64,000 nucleotides of DNA from Taenia hydatigena (GCA_036345935.2 JADWOT020000004.1:5862168-5926167); one strand, 5' to 3'; shown: positions 27,201-36,466, numbered from the stretch's first letter. Numbers and translations: made by a program. The notes: generated by a model not told the origin, from the sequence alone.

Positions 27201-27679
27201 TGGGCCGACCTGAACTATTTTAAAGGATGAATTAGAACCGATAGATGTTTATGCTAAAATCTTACGGTTCAAAAGGTGTTAAGATAAAACTATTCATTGA
27301 GCCGTTTAGGATTCGATATTAAGGCAGCGTTAGTAGTCCTTTCAGTAGATTAATGCGCGCTAATTTGTTAGCAAGACAAAGGAGTTTTTTACATGTATAA
27401 GATTTGTTTGCCATTTTCAAGCATTTTTTAAGCAATGGACACTTCTCAACTTAGAGGTCTGCAAGTTTTGGTTAATTTTCAAACCACAGTACTGATCGGT
27501 TCTTTACAAAACCTTGGATCAATTTTGTATTTCCAAGAACTAGTTCGTTAATAATGGTTTCCTGTTTTTTAAAAGTATGACTTGTTTTCCTTCCTTTTAG
27601 GCAAATCGTGAAAGCATACTTCCGATCAATGAAGGAGAGAATCATGGCAGCCCTGCCGCTGGCAAAGAAACACGATTAG
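6098..27679 (+). CDS. DUR3-family (SLC5-like) sodium:solute symporter, divergent, 15 exons
   Basis: Gene-level entry. Exons: 6098-6262, 8233-8355, 9885-10020, 13452-13520, 15127-15333, 15765-15881, 16171-16377, 17603-17760, 18792-18922, 20013-20175, 20691-20856, 23494-23677, 26355-26547, 26829-26911, 27601-27679. All junction phases agree and the sum is 2,181 nt, giving 726 aa plus stop, the normal DUR3 size. About 15 membrane segments are predicted. Family marks in order: the exon 3 block ending APGARTFLQVVRARF, DQSFWQ in exon 7, TSSEVISISNIFIVDVYMTY in exon 8, FYWARVTSAAVFAGF in exon 11, and the tail WERTRSIDDPLQPW in exon 12. DUR3 proteins carry urea (in some cases polyamines) across the plasma membrane with H+ or Na+. 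The TM2 stretch that is SQWTWAAT-like in plant and fungal DUR3 reads SKLIACVS here, so the substrate is uncertain. Exons 4 and 10 and the exon 7 donor are the least secure points. Confidence 0.82.
8233..8355 (+). CDS. DUR3-like gene, exon 2 (TM2)
   Basis: 41 codons between a TTTGCATTTGTAG acceptor and a CAA|GTGAGT donor, phase 0 to 0. It reads RDGGRRTSGVIIAFFVSKL and then LEATEEVHQ. In position this matches the DUR3 segment (F)NTAGR...GL.AS.IVSQWTWAATLLQSS. The gly-rich turn before TM2 is kept, but the tryptophans and the serine-rich face of TM2 are not. Confidence 0.78.
8422..8626 (+). repeat. dispersed ~205-bp repeat, copy A
   Basis: From TATAGCGTCCC to the end near CATTGTCGC this aligns over its whole length with 46079-46282, in the same orientation. 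The best-kept core is CTGGCAYRGCYCGGAGGCCAG followed by GGGCAATAYGRCCAC. It lies in intron 2 of the DUR3-like gene. No coding capacity, terminal repeat or poly(A) tail is evident; the minus-strand open frame across it is incidental. Probably a SINE-like or other non-autonomous element. Confidence 0.6.
9885..10020 (+). CDS. DUR3-like gene, exon 3 (TM3)
   Basis: 136 nt, phase 0 to 1, acceptor CCCTTTTGATTAG, donor TTTG|GTACGC. It encodes a gly/aromatic turn (NGVGGAYFTG), a membrane helix and then MTVELKTKAPGARTFLQVVR. The last block matches the DUR3 signature (A)(I/V)E(V/L)KR(R/K)APxAHTFLE(I/V)VRARFG almost residue for residue, which makes this exon an anchor for the gene. Confidence 0.88.
10021..13451 (+). 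other. intron 3 of the DUR3-like gene
   Basis: 3.4 kb with no supported exon. The right end (about 12960-13450) is richer in GC than the flanks and reads like an old mobile-element remnant, but I see no terminal repeats or pol motifs. A purine/pyrimidine-biased patch lies near 12000-12110. Confidence 0.4.
13452..13520 (+). CDS. DUR3-like gene, exon 4 (TM4)
   Basis: A 69-nt exon, phase 1 to 1, donor TCGA|GTAAAC, acceptor GGCAAG with a weak pyrimidine tract. With the G carried from exon 3 it reads DAFTVTFLSSWLFVLLVTTH then GKS, a membrane helix where DUR3 has the helix after VRARFG. It was found by asking which frame between exons 3 and 5 gives a helix with matching phases. It sits in GC-rich, repeat-like intron sequence, so it is less certain than its neighbours. 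Confidence 0.5.
13521..15126 (+). other. intron 4 of the DUR3-like gene
   Basis: 1.6 kb without a supported exon. The part from about 14560 to 15060 is GC-richer and contains a 147-codon minus-strand frame with no recognisable domain; it may be an old element. Confidence 0.4.
15127..15333 (+). CDS. DUR3-like gene, exon 5 (TM5-TM6)
   Basis: 207 nt, phase 1 to 1. I chose the acceptor CCTTTTGCTAG at 15125-15126. The later CAG at 15147-15149 would put the exon out of phase with exon 3 or 4. ACAG at 15138 is a phase-equivalent alternative that is 4 codons shorter. It encodes SLTALMQVSSNVSKEL, a helix, GFGGTSS, a second helix and TGNATFFNAGLYPL, in line with the DUR3 order ...NALTG..YAA.FLIPL..VVYT..GGL.A..... 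The donor is GTGAGC. Confidence 0.75.
15765..15881 (+). CDS. DUR3-like gene, exon 6 (outer loop, TM7)
   Basis: 117 nt, phase 1 to 1, acceptor TTGATCCTTTTAG, donor GGTG|GTGAGT. It reads CQRLHNGTMAVLSFRSLPAI and then IQVIEEFG, which lines up with the DUR3 stretch GN..GSYLTMLS...L.FG.IN..GNFG directly before VFVDQSYWQ. Two cysteines lie in the loop. An internal AG (15839-15840) could serve as an acceptor but breaks the phase. Confidence 0.72.
16171..16377 (+). CDS. DUR3-like gene, exon 7 (TM8), GC donor
   Basis: 207 nt, phase 1 to 1. The acceptor follows a run of T (TTTTTTTTCAG). It begins VYLVFLLLDQSFWQGVLSS, the DUR3 VDQ(S/A)YWQ signature, then TM8 (GFFFLPVSAVFGTACGLGYF). The frame stays open past 16460, but only the end at 16377 with a GCAAGT donor joins exon 8 in phase. 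It also leaves the right number of residues (ALNMS to MERLGLIAYS) between TM8 and TM9. The GT donors nearby (16347 and 16464) are in the wrong phase. Confidence 0.75.
17603..17760 (+). CDS. DUR3-like gene, exon 8 (TM9, core signature)
   Basis: 158 nt, ends in phase 0. Acceptor CCTCTTCTCTAG, strong donor CGG|GTACGT. It encodes LIAYSVLEFLFGRFGSMLF, a helix, then CTSSEVISISNIFIVDVY and MTYIR. This is the best-conserved DUR3/SSF stretch ([24 protein letters not shown] in relatives). The serine/threonine cluster at its start corresponds to the Na2-site region of SSF transporters. Confidence 0.87.
18792..18922 (+). CDS. DUR3-like gene, exon 9 (cytosolic Cys-rich loop)
   Basis: 131 nt, phase 0 to 2. 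Acceptor TTCTGTTTTAG, donor GACAG|GTAAGC. After PYKKTVEMNN it has six cysteines spaced C-x2-C-x13-C-x-C-x5-C-x2-C within 30 basic residues, including CVLCGLRR and CRCKSMAACVYC. The spacing looks like a metal-binding knuckle in the loop between TM9 and TM10. I recall similar Cys-rich inserts in other animal DUR3-like proteins but cannot check that here. Confidence 0.8.
20013..20175 (+). CDS. DUR3-like gene, exon 10 (loop end, TM10)
   Basis: 163 nt, phase 2 to 0. Acceptor TTTATCTTTTAG; donor GAG|GTCTGA is weak, but reading on meets the TGA at once. It encodes a loop with one more Cys/His pair (STCPTHGEYRR) and TM10 (TWTVITVLVVFLFGTMLFDL). Confidence 0.72.
20691..20856 (+). CDS. DUR3-like gene, exon 11 (TM11-TM12)
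   Basis: 166 nt, phase 0 to 1. Acceptor TTATTGTAG, donor TTCA|GTAAGT. It reads YVSALSGSVLGSLYFTFYWA then RVTSAAVFAGFIAGTLFAIG, the DUR3 pair of helices split by a YWAR/LWSK turn. Confidence 0.85.
20857..23493 (+). other. intron 11 of the DUR3-like gene
   Basis: 2.6 kb. The open frames inside are short and show no family features. I see no exon or clear element. Confidence 0.45.
23494..23677 (+). CDS. DUR3-like gene, exon 12 (TM13, conserved tail start)
   Basis: 184 nt, phase 1 to 2, acceptor CTTTTCCACTCAG. It encodes GLSIGSILVGAVATALFTLI and then EVWERTRSIDDPLQPWSEVY. The WE.TR.ID.PL.PW block is a C-terminal signature of animal and bacterial DUR3-like proteins. Donor ...AGT|GTACAC was chosen because it alone joins exon 13 in phase, giving YGKSVDLGIRN. 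Confidence 0.82.
23678..26354 (+). other. intron 12 of the DUR3-like gene
   Basis: 2.7 kb. Frames of 70-90 codons at 24414, 25109 and 25577 lack splice support in a phase that fits exons 12 and 13, and have no recognisable domain. Confidence 0.4.
26355..26547 (+). CDS. DUR3-like gene, exon 13 (TM14)
   Basis: 193 nt, phase 2 to 0, donor GCCTGG|GTAAGT, acceptor TTTTGAAG. It reads DLGIRN, LPRLDDVQRAFSF and then a long membrane segment to KHFQAW. Relatives have ELGI......P.LEEV..AF before their last helices. Confidence 0.82.
26829..26911 (+). CDS. DUR3-like gene, exon 14 (TM15)
   Basis: 83 nt, phase 0 to 2. Acceptor CAACACCTAG, donor AAG|GTATGT. It encodes a single hydrophobic helix, ISMLLIWLATSFMFLLIIPP, ending in FGFEKA. 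Confidence 0.78.
27601..27679 (+). CDS. DUR3-like gene, exon 15 (C-terminal tail and stop)
   Basis: 79 nt, after a TTTCCTTCCTTTTAG acceptor. It encodes the basic cytosolic tail QIVKAYFRSMKERIMAALPL then AKKHD and TAG (27677-27679). No AATAAA is obvious just downstream. Confidence 0.8.
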
Positions 27680-30600
27680 TGTCGGCTACATAAATTTTAG
27701 TGAAGGCTTTGGGCCTGCGTATGCCGCTTTTGTCGCCACAGTTGACCTATTTCATTCACGATTCTTATAACAAATCGAAACAACTTGAGTGACATGAAAT
27801 CTCTTAAATTTGCTGTAAAAGAAGGTGTATTGAAGTGCGTCACATTTCAAAAGCAACTCAGCTTCTCTTTTTCTTTTAAACAACAAGTAAACAAGTCAAA
27901 CTATTACGTCCGACTTTTTGTTTAAGTTGATCACTTCGGGTGCGTTCAACCTTACGGAATTGTTTGGAAGCAGCTATCGAATGGTAGTGTTCCTCATTTA
28001 GGAAGATTACAGTATCCGGACAGTAAAGAAGCTCTAAAGCAGAAAAATTAACAATTTTAATTTTAAAATCATTGAAAGTTTGCAATTAATGTGCAAAATT
28101 TGCAGGCGGAGGATCTTAAATAGTTTGCTATGAGTAATCGTTCCGCACTATTTTATTTTATTTATGACTTCTATCCGAGATCTGTTATTTTACCATAGTA
28201 ATGAATGTAAAGTATAGATCAGATGATTGTTTTGAGTAGACCATCACGTTTAATTGCAAAAGATAGCCCAAAATCAAGTTCACCCTTTACGCTTTTTTGG
28301 ACCCTATGTTTGAAGGAACTCACCATTTGAATCGAGTTTTTCCATAATTTGCCATAGATTGATGCTCAGAAAAAGTTTGATTTCTTTGTATTATACATAC
28401 CTATGCTGCATTAACGTAAAATTCATCCGGTTTATTTTAAAAACGAACATTAAATGAACAAATAGCGCCTATGGCGCCGCAGAAGTCGATATTCTTTTCC
28501 GACCACTACAAGCCTGCCTGCAGCAGGATTTGTAAGCATTCGTGGATCTCGTGCGGCAAGAAAAAGTTGCATGCTTTTGAACGATTTTGTCATAATATAG
28601 AACATTTCCATTTTACACACCAGTACCATTTTACGCCAAGAGTGGCCTAACGGCAAGAACTTGACAAAGGTGAGATATGATTGTTTTCATACCATTCCAT
28701 GAACACTTCAGCATCACACAGTGAACAGTTATATGAGATCAATCTCAACCTAAACCCGGTCTATAGGAGAACTTTGAAAATTTCTCGCACTGGAGTCAAT
28801 GGATTCCACGCCTCTCGACTTGTTTTCAGTTGATCCACTCAGAGATGGCACATACTGGATTGCCCAAAGAAGTAGCTGTGCTACTGTTTTTGTCTTTGCA
28901 TCCAGTTTGTACGATAAAATTAGACCGCTTGCACTGATGGGCCACTGATCTGTGTAAATCCTTTATTTTTAAAGACCAAGTTAATGCTTAATGGTTTTTT
29001 CTTGCCATGCGCTTCTCTATCATCAAATAAAAGCATTAGTTCTTGACCGCTGCAAAGACGGCGTACACTTCTTGCTCGACAGCATTCATCTGTTTTGTGA
29101 CTTCTTTTTATTTTGACATAAGCAATGATGATATGCAATGTCCCTCTGTGAGACCGAGCCGCATGGTAGTCTTAGCAGCCAGAATAAACGATTGGAGACC
29201 TTGTCTGAACCGTGGAAGCTATTAAAGTAATGTTAAACAAAGCGTTTTTATTAGTTATGCAAAAGCCTTGCCCTAAGGTTTCCTTCTGTTACGTTTTAAG
29301 ACAAGTCTTCCTTTAGCCCATGTATCAGACTCGGGCTTTCGACAAAGCCATTGACATAGCGCCCGGAATGCCATCCAACGCCTAAAAGGCTGTACATTTC
29401 TGTTTGACTATTCAGTGTTTACTACAACCTGACTTGACACGCGGCAAAGACGGATGACTCAGGCAGCTCAAATGGAGCTTTAAATAATTCGCTAAAATGA
29501 GGTATAAGAGAGGCACTTAATTTACCTGTGCGACCAACTAGCCGAAATTGGCTTCCGCCATTTTCTTTGCATAAGATTAGGCAGTAGCTTGGATGCCTTT
29601 ATCCTGTCCTTAAGCGACCCGTTGACTTTTTGGTTGCCCTTTTCAATAGGAAGGTCGTTTACGTCTTGGCGACTACGAGATTAGTCTACCTCGACGTTAT
29701 TAAGTACCTTGTTTTACAATCCTTGTTTGTCCACTCTTGAGGTGTTTCCATGCAAAGGCAGTAGCAAACTTATACAGCATTGTTCATGACTTTGAACTTC
29801 TTTGGTAACGCAGGTGACCTTTACAACGACATCGTCGACGTGGAAGGCTCAGCAGTCGTCATCTCGTCTTGATAAGTGGCAAAAGAATCTCTTGCGCAAT
29901 CATGGAAAACCCTAGATTTAAGTAGGGAATCAGACTCAAGAATTAGATAAAAAGCTAACGCTTGACACGTGAGTAAATAATAAAGGCTTTCTTCCGTCCG
30001 GTTTCGCAGCCATTGCTTCCACAGGCTCTAGCCTGTACAAGTGAGGAATAATCTTAGCATTGCGTTCAAACGAAATTTGGATAAGTTCTCTTAAACCTTC
30101 TTGAGAGCTTGCCTGATTAACGAACTCCGTAAGGAGGAGAAGAGCTCGCCCGGCTCTAAAGATGAACGCAAAGAGTCTTGACAGTGCGGCGTTGTATTTA
30201 GCAAACATCATGCTTGCGTTGTGGAGGCTGTCGGACTTTGTAGCTAAACTGGATGATGTTCCACTCTTCAATCCATGCCGACGATGAGTTGAGACTTGGA
30301 GCTTCTAGACTATTGGTAAAAGAGACCCTTGGCTATTGTCTGTTCTTTCCGAGAGATGGCAAGATGAACTAGAAGTTCAGCCAAGAGCAAATTTTGAAGG
30401 TCTTTTGCTTTGTCTTTAGTTTTAAGCTCCTTCATCCAAAAAAAACTGCTTGAAGGAAGCCATGACGCATTGGCAGAACAGAAACCCGCACCGCAGCCTA
30501 TGGCTCTCAAGGGTGGTCGAGGTTTGCTTCCTCCAGAGAGATGAGTGGCAGCTTGGCAACCTCAAATACTGATGGCCTAGAAAGGCGTAGCAACACAAAA

Positions 30601-30730
30601 ACATTTCTTTTTGCTGACATCTTACTGACAACCTTTAAAACGCACAGTAAATCATCTCCTCTTCACACACCGATCTCGCCAACTTTGTGCTTTTTTGTCG
30701 AGAAGCACTTAATTATAAAACTTGGGTTGA
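27680..30730. other. intergenic, gene-poor
   Basis: 3' flank of the transporter gene. Minus-strand frames between 29936 and 30510 contain helix-like peptides (see the separate entry). Otherwise I see nothing supported. Confidence 0.4.
29936..30510 (-). pseudogene. decayed helical protein fragment, unidentified
   Basis: Two adjacent minus-strand open stretches. The upstream one (30510-30310) contains KDLQNLLLAELLVHLAISRK. After a short gap with stops and a frame change, the downstream one (30271-29936) contains NAALSRLFAFIFRAGRALLL and LRELIQISFERNAKIIPHLY. The amphipathic pattern and codon texture are more protein-like than the surroundings. The pair could be an old gene or element copy, or two exons. 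I do not recognise the family, and chance cannot be excluded. Confidence 0.25.
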
Positions 30731-31109
30731 GAAAATTAACTAGAAGAAGACACTCCATGTCCGTGTAGTTTAAAGAAAGTTAACGAAATCATTAGTGACA
30801 CAGCATTTGTCGTCTCCTCTTGATACCGGTCAAGTCCACGTTACGAATCAACGAAACGACCATCACTGACGCCTGCAGAGGGAACAAACTAAGAATCCTT
30901 AGAAATTCGACTCCCCTTTTGCTTTTTTAACACAAAAAGTTGCTCTCTTGAAGCCATTCCGTTTGTTTTAAGGTGATGAAGACCAAAGTAGAAGCAAACA
31001 AGTTCAATGAGCAGGTGTCTTACGGATCCTGCCAGTTTATTCACATCACTTGCATGCTTCTGTGCTGTGTGGGTGTTTTGCAAACACCTACCGACCAATC
31101 TTAGATCGG
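30731..31109. repeat. tandem duplication, unit 1 (~379 bp)
   Basis: The unit begins GAAAATTAACTAGAAG and aligns with 31110 onward at a constant offset of 379-380 bp. Matched landmarks are GTGTAGTTTAAAGAAAGTTA with GAGTAGTTTGGAGAGAGTTG, TTGATACCGGTCA with TTAATACCGGTCA, and AGCAGGTGTC with CACAGGTGTC. Divergence is substantial, so the duplication is old. Confidence 0.6.
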
Positions 31110-31415
31110 GAACATTGACTGGAGGTAGAGACTCCAAGTCTGAGTAGTTTGGAGAGAGTTGACAGAAGCCCTGGTGAATCAGCTTTCGTCGCCTTATCTT
31201 AATACCGGTCACGTGCATGTAACCACGAGGCTGATAAGATCTTCCAGTACCTTTTGGGTGAGATGCGGTCAAAATAGTACCAAAATCGTGATCAAACGAG
31301 CGTCAGTGATCACTGGAGATGGACCGAACCCCAAACTTCCAGAACTCAGGAGGTGGAGACCCAAATAAAAGCGAACAAGAACAATGCACAGGTGTCCGGT
31401 GATTCACATCGGTGG
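31110..31415. repeat. tandem duplication, unit 2 (partial)
   Basis: Second copy of the 379-bp unit. It starts GAACATTGACTGGAGG and fades near TGATTCACATC (about 31410). The unit-to-unit offset stays constant from the first landmark to the last, which argues against unrelated chance matches. No coding function is recognised in either copy. Confidence 0.6.
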
Positions 31416-34400
31416 GTTGCGAAACCACCATTTTGGTCACAACCTGTGGACTTTTAACTGGTTTGTCACTTCACGCATTTTTTAAATTCCTACGGATTGG
31501 CCTTGCGTGCATCGAATGGGGTAGCCAACTCGAATTGCAGTCTCTTTTTTTTCAACTCAGATAAATCAGCGATGATCACAAAAAATCGCCTCTCTTTTTG
31601 TAATCCACAAGCTTTAAATCATTTTTAAAATGAATTTAAGGTCAGCAAAGGGAGGGTGTGTTAAGCAAAATTGTGCTTCAATCGTCTAAACGTAGGGCAA
31701 TGGAAAGGCCCCAGTGCTTGGATGGATTGGAAGACACAGGGCTATTCAAAACACTCGCACACGGCAATGCGGGCTAGTAGCCAACCTCTCGTTGTCAGAG
31801 AGGACTCGTGGTACTTTGTGACACTTCACCATCCTTGATGGCAACAGGAGGCACATTCCATCAAAGAGGAAAACAAGCTAGTTGATTGTAATGGCGAGTC
31901 GCTTAGGAAGGAGGTATGGTGCAGTTAACCGAGCCTATGACAATCCACAGAAGACGAAGTAGGTCGACGGGTTTTCATGAGATCGTCCTGAGTTGGAACC
32001 AGCATCAAACAAGTACGTCCAATTTTACGGACGGCGTGGGGATGCTCCAAAGCTCTTCTTCCGAATTTTCCGTTTCAAGACAATAAATGTCGCATCGCCA
32101 ACTGTACCGCCTTCAGTCCGTATGGAGTTGACAACTCGTTTAGTAGCCTTTGGCCTACAGTAACAGTTGATTAATCTGAACAGCAACGTGTTTATGCAAA
32201 TTAAGCATAAAAGAAGCCTGACCAAATGGATCAGGATCATTAAAAAGCTTGAACAGTCTATTACTTCCCAGATTTCTTCTAATACTTCCAAATTTTGTAC
32301 ATCTGCTTGGAAAGACAGGCGTGCGATCTCCTACATAACATCTACTCGTCGTCATCACAGCTACACCAGATACTCGGTATCTTTTAAGCAATTTTTCAGT
32401 CGGTATCACCGAATTAATGCACGAGCTGTAAATAATGACGTCTTTACTTGAACGGACTCAATGTTTTTCGATTAAAAGAAACCATAGCCGATGCCAATCC
32501 TTTCGTCGTCGGTGGAGTGATGAAGATGGATCCATGAGATGATAAGATGCACGGAGGTGCCACCGTCCACCATGATAGTCAAGTCGGTGCTTTCCTTCTG
32601 CCACACCGAAGGCTACAGGTTCACTGGCCGTACCCATTAAGCAGAAAAAGGTGGATAATTTTGTCCGCCCTAGAGCCGACTATTTTGAAGGATACAATCT
32701 CCAGGTGGTGCTTCATTCATACTTACTGGGGCAAAGTCTTCATCAGCCAAGGAGAAGCCGGCTTTACCCCTCATTACTAATAACAAACAGACTGGATTAT
32801 TAAAATAACCTTTGAAATAGTTTGTTTTTATCCACCATGCAGAGGGCGCCAACTTCATAACAAATTCTCTTTCAGTCGCAAAATACAAAAAGTGATTTTG
32901 ATTTCACTTTTTTGTAAGCAATTAAATCTCCATCCACTTTTGCTAATTTATGTCCCTTGTAAAATAATAATAAAAAGGTGTGTTAAAGTATGGAGGGTGT
33001 CATTTACAAATAATGTCGTCTCCTTTGTAAAGAGACGACTCGCATGATAAATTAAAGTGGGTCTGGTGATGCAGCATTCAACGTCGAGACATCAGCTTGT
33101 GGATGAAGTGACTAAGCGCCTGTGTCACTTGTGGCGATATGAACTCCTGAGTCTTCCCTGAGGACGTAGAGATGAGCTGGACGGCCCATGTTGCCAGCGG
33201 ATGTACAAAGGCGGAGCATTGAGCGCCCGCAAAACGCAAATGGAGTGTTAAACAAACGGCTGAGGCAAAGCATGGCCTCCTCTCCCTTAGAGCGCCGTCT
33301 CGGGACTCTCTTTAACCAACCGTCCAGAAAAGGCTTTGACTGATTTCTTTTTATAATTCTGATGGTGAACTGTCCATCTCGAGAGATCATAGCTAATAGT
33401 AAGAGCGCTGGCCTAAAAGCAGAGCTATGCAATAAAGGACGTGATTAAAAATATCTTTATGGGATAGGACTTTGCAGCTATTCCTCATTGCCACTTTGTT
33501 TGCACTTCATTACCGACCAGCTATACCTGCCTGTTTGGGTTCAATGCAGCTAGTAGATAGGCGGATGCCTCCAGTGATCACAAAATTGATACTTTTATCT
33601 GGGTATCATTAGCAGCTAATCAGCAAACTCTTTTGACTTTGGTTAGTCATAGTTTTCCTGGAGAAATGAAGACTTGGGTAGGAACGCTACGCCGCATATA
33701 TCCTTCTTCGGCGACAATAAAAGACCACACTAAGAAAAACCAGAATGGATGCTCTACGTGGTGCCCTTGTGTGTTTTCTGAAAACGAATTAATGCGTGTT
33801 ACTAGACGAAAATGTGCATTGCCGATGCAGAGTTGGCCTGTGAGTCTACTAGCACACCGTAATGACCATGCATTCTAGCATAAGTACAATGGCGGGGGCT
33901 TAAGGCGCCCGCAAAGCCACGGACAGGTTAGTCAAACAATCAAAGCAACGCAGGCGAGCTATAAATAGAACATTATTATTCTCCAAAAATATCACTTTAT
34001 TGCCAAGCCGGGCGCATTGGTTGCAAGCCTAATTACATCTCTTTCAACGTGATCATAGAGCTTGGGTGTCTTGGCATTTTTTTAGCAAAGACAGTGAATA
34101 CTTAAGTCATAAAAAGATGGTGGAAGGGTAGTTTGTAAAGACGTTTCAAGGTAGGCAGGAAGAGGTGAAACTCAAGACAGATGGCACACAAGTGTTTCTT
34201 GGCTATTAACAAAGGCATGCAAATAGGATTGAGGGGTCCACACAGTTGGTGATACCGCTCAATTACATAACCGCTCATTTCTTTGGGGAAACAGTGACAG
34301 TAATAATTATTCTCAAAGCCAATAAAAAAAGCCTTATTGCCTTTAAATGTGACAAAAATACTGTGTGAGACTTATTGTCTGCTTACCAGGCACCTTACCT

Positions 34401-34952
34401 AACCATTCAAGTACAGGCCGAATATAAGTAGCGCAATTAAGTAGTACAAATAAGCTTAACAAAGCAAAAAAACACATTGAAACTGCTTTTATGAAAAGGT
34501 ATCTAACAGCGTTTTGACCCAAGCAAACACCTAAGCGTGGGAGAAAACGTAAAAAACAGAGCTAGAGAGAAGTGTTTTCACATTTGCACTATCAATGAGA
34601 AGCTTTACATAAAATTGTGACTGTTTTTCTTAAAAAAAGGTTCGATACACCGGATTTATTTTGACACTCTTATCCTCTCCTTGTAATTCAGCCCTGGATT
34701 AAGAGTTTTTTCTGACGGAAAGCCACAAATTTTAGAACAATTTAAGCATATGTTTGCATTTTTAAAAATTTTTAAGTAGCAGTTTGCTACCAAACGGTGT
34801 GATGCCTTTTTAACATCCAAGACTTTGTTACTTTATTGGTAACACAGCCAGGTCTACTGTGCACCTTTTTACTCTCTCATAATAAATGGTAGTGACATAA
34901 AGTTACTGGATTTATAAGTCTCACAACAAGCATGTACGGCAAGAAAGTTTAA
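31416..34952. other. intergenic, no gene seen
   Basis: 3.5 kb of AT-rich sequence. Frames of 70-106 codons on either strand (for example 33112-33432 minus) have no recognisable domain and are within chance expectation. The only clear structure is the hairpin at 33015-33039. Confidence 0.4.
33015..33039. repeat. perfect 8-bp inverted repeat (hairpin)
   Basis: GTCGTCTC and its exact complement GAGACGAC are separated by 9 bases (CTTTGTAAA), which can pair further through TTT/AAA. No gene adjoins it and its role is unknown. Confidence 0.45.
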
Positions 34953-35243
34953 GGCAATAAGGTTGTTGCTAAGGGCATCTCTACTAAAGCTGTCCATAAC
35001 AGAATCGTACTACGATCTGGAGACACGGCATTCGCTCATCATATTGCTTCTGCCTAGGTAAATAACACACCCGTTGTAAAAATTAATGCACCCTTAGGGG
35101 CTTCCTCTCTTGTCATTCCTGCACTACGACGATTAAAAACTGCTGACACTTGTGTAGTGGGCAGAAATTCCTTCACGGTCCATGTTCACCACATTGCTCC
35201 AGATCCGGAACACAAGTTCGCTCCTAGAAATGGTAAAAGTTAA
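34953..35243 (+). pseudogene. protein-like fragment with one internal stop
   Basis: One frame is open for 97 codons except for a TAG at 35055-35057. Before the stop it reads NRIVLRSGDTAFAHHIASA; after it TCVVGRNSFTVHVHHIAPD. The two blocks look like copies of one module (R(I/V)(V/L)..G...F..HHIA). The stretch is less AT-rich than its surroundings. A CTAG just before the second block could also act as a splice acceptor, making it an exon. Family not recognised. Confidence 0.28.
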
Positions 35244-36193
35244 TACCTACGACTTCAAGCAGTCGAAAATTACTACTTTAACATAATTCTTAACTGTTTT
35301 ATTCACCAAATTTTTTTATCATGCTTAGATAGGCAATGTCTTGCTCTCGGTTAGGGCTGCAGTTAGTCCATTTCTCTACTGGCATGCATTATTATGTCTC
35401 CTGAACGTCTAAAAGCAAAATTCAAAGCATGGGTAACTAATCCACACATTGCTACTCTGAATAGGAGCATATTAGTAAAAAATCCGTAATCATTTAAAAG
35501 TTGATGCCTCCATCGACTAAAATTTGAATTGGCCGCAAACAATTACTTAAAGGTTATTCGGTTGAGCGAAAGCAATGCTAAAAATAATAAGTGAATTTAA
35601 ATTGATAAAATTCAGAAAAATGCTTCTAAAATTTGTAAATAAAGGCAATTCAAAGAGTTGAATTTGTATAATTCGAAGATAAATGCTAAAATGGCCTTGT
35701 GGATAAAAAGGGTGGATGATGATTTTTTTTGTTTCCTTCAAGAGCCTGCAATGGGATCTAAAAATTACTGTCTCCAAAATAGTTTTTTGTTCTCTCCTAT
35801 TTTTTCTGCCACCTCTGATAAGAGTACGTCGGATGTTTTTTAATATCTTTATTGTAGTAGCTGAACTGTTGGTAAGTAGTGTATCAATGGTAGTTAGAAT
35901 AAGGATGTGTCTATGTCCGAAGAATCAACTTACCTGTTCAGGACCAAGTTCAACTTGTCATTTTGCCTCTCTTTTACGAGGTTATTTATAAAGATCATAA
36001 GTTGTAGGGTTTGTGTTTTTAGAAATTTGTACACATTCCCTTTAGAGTGCTTGAAATTAGCTATTCCTTTTTGTGTCTACAACCTTAGGAATTATTCTAT
36101 TGTGCCGTAACTAACTTTTTGAGTTTGTTATGAATAGCTGCTCTTGTGACGCATGTTTGCCGGAATGCGTTTGTTTTCCTTCTACGTGTCCAG

Positions 36194-36466
36194 TCCTCAC
36201 CTCCAATTCCCAAGGTGGAGAGAGGAGATCCAACCTCCCATAGGGCCTTGAGCATTCATAAATGCGCCCTTATTGCACCATGCAGGGTGGCTTCCTCTAG
36301 TCACTGTTATGGCCAAGGGGTCTACAACCGGGAGGTGGACGAGGAAAAAAAACTTCGAAAACATCACGAAATTATCAACTCCCGCGCAAAAATCGAGGCA
36401 TTAGACAAGGTCACCCGTTTTGTGGAGATAGTGACAGCTTTAAAAGTACATCATAGAATCTACTAG
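36194..36466 (+). CDS. possible terminal exon of an unidentified gene
   Basis: A 91-codon frame runs from a good acceptor (GTTTTCCTTCTACGTGTCCAG) to TAG at 36464, with an AATAAA at 36594-36599. The last half is a charged helix (REVDEEKKLRKHHEIINSRA) and a second one (LDKVTRFVEIVTALK). No upstream exon with a fitting phase was found. It could be a 3' exon of a small gene in the preceding 8 kb or a chance frame. Confidence 0.3.
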   Translation, partial: SSPPIPKVERGDPTSHRALSIHKCALIAPCRVASSSHCYGQGVYNREVDEEKKLRKHHEIINSRAKIEALDKVTRFVEIVTALKVHHRIY

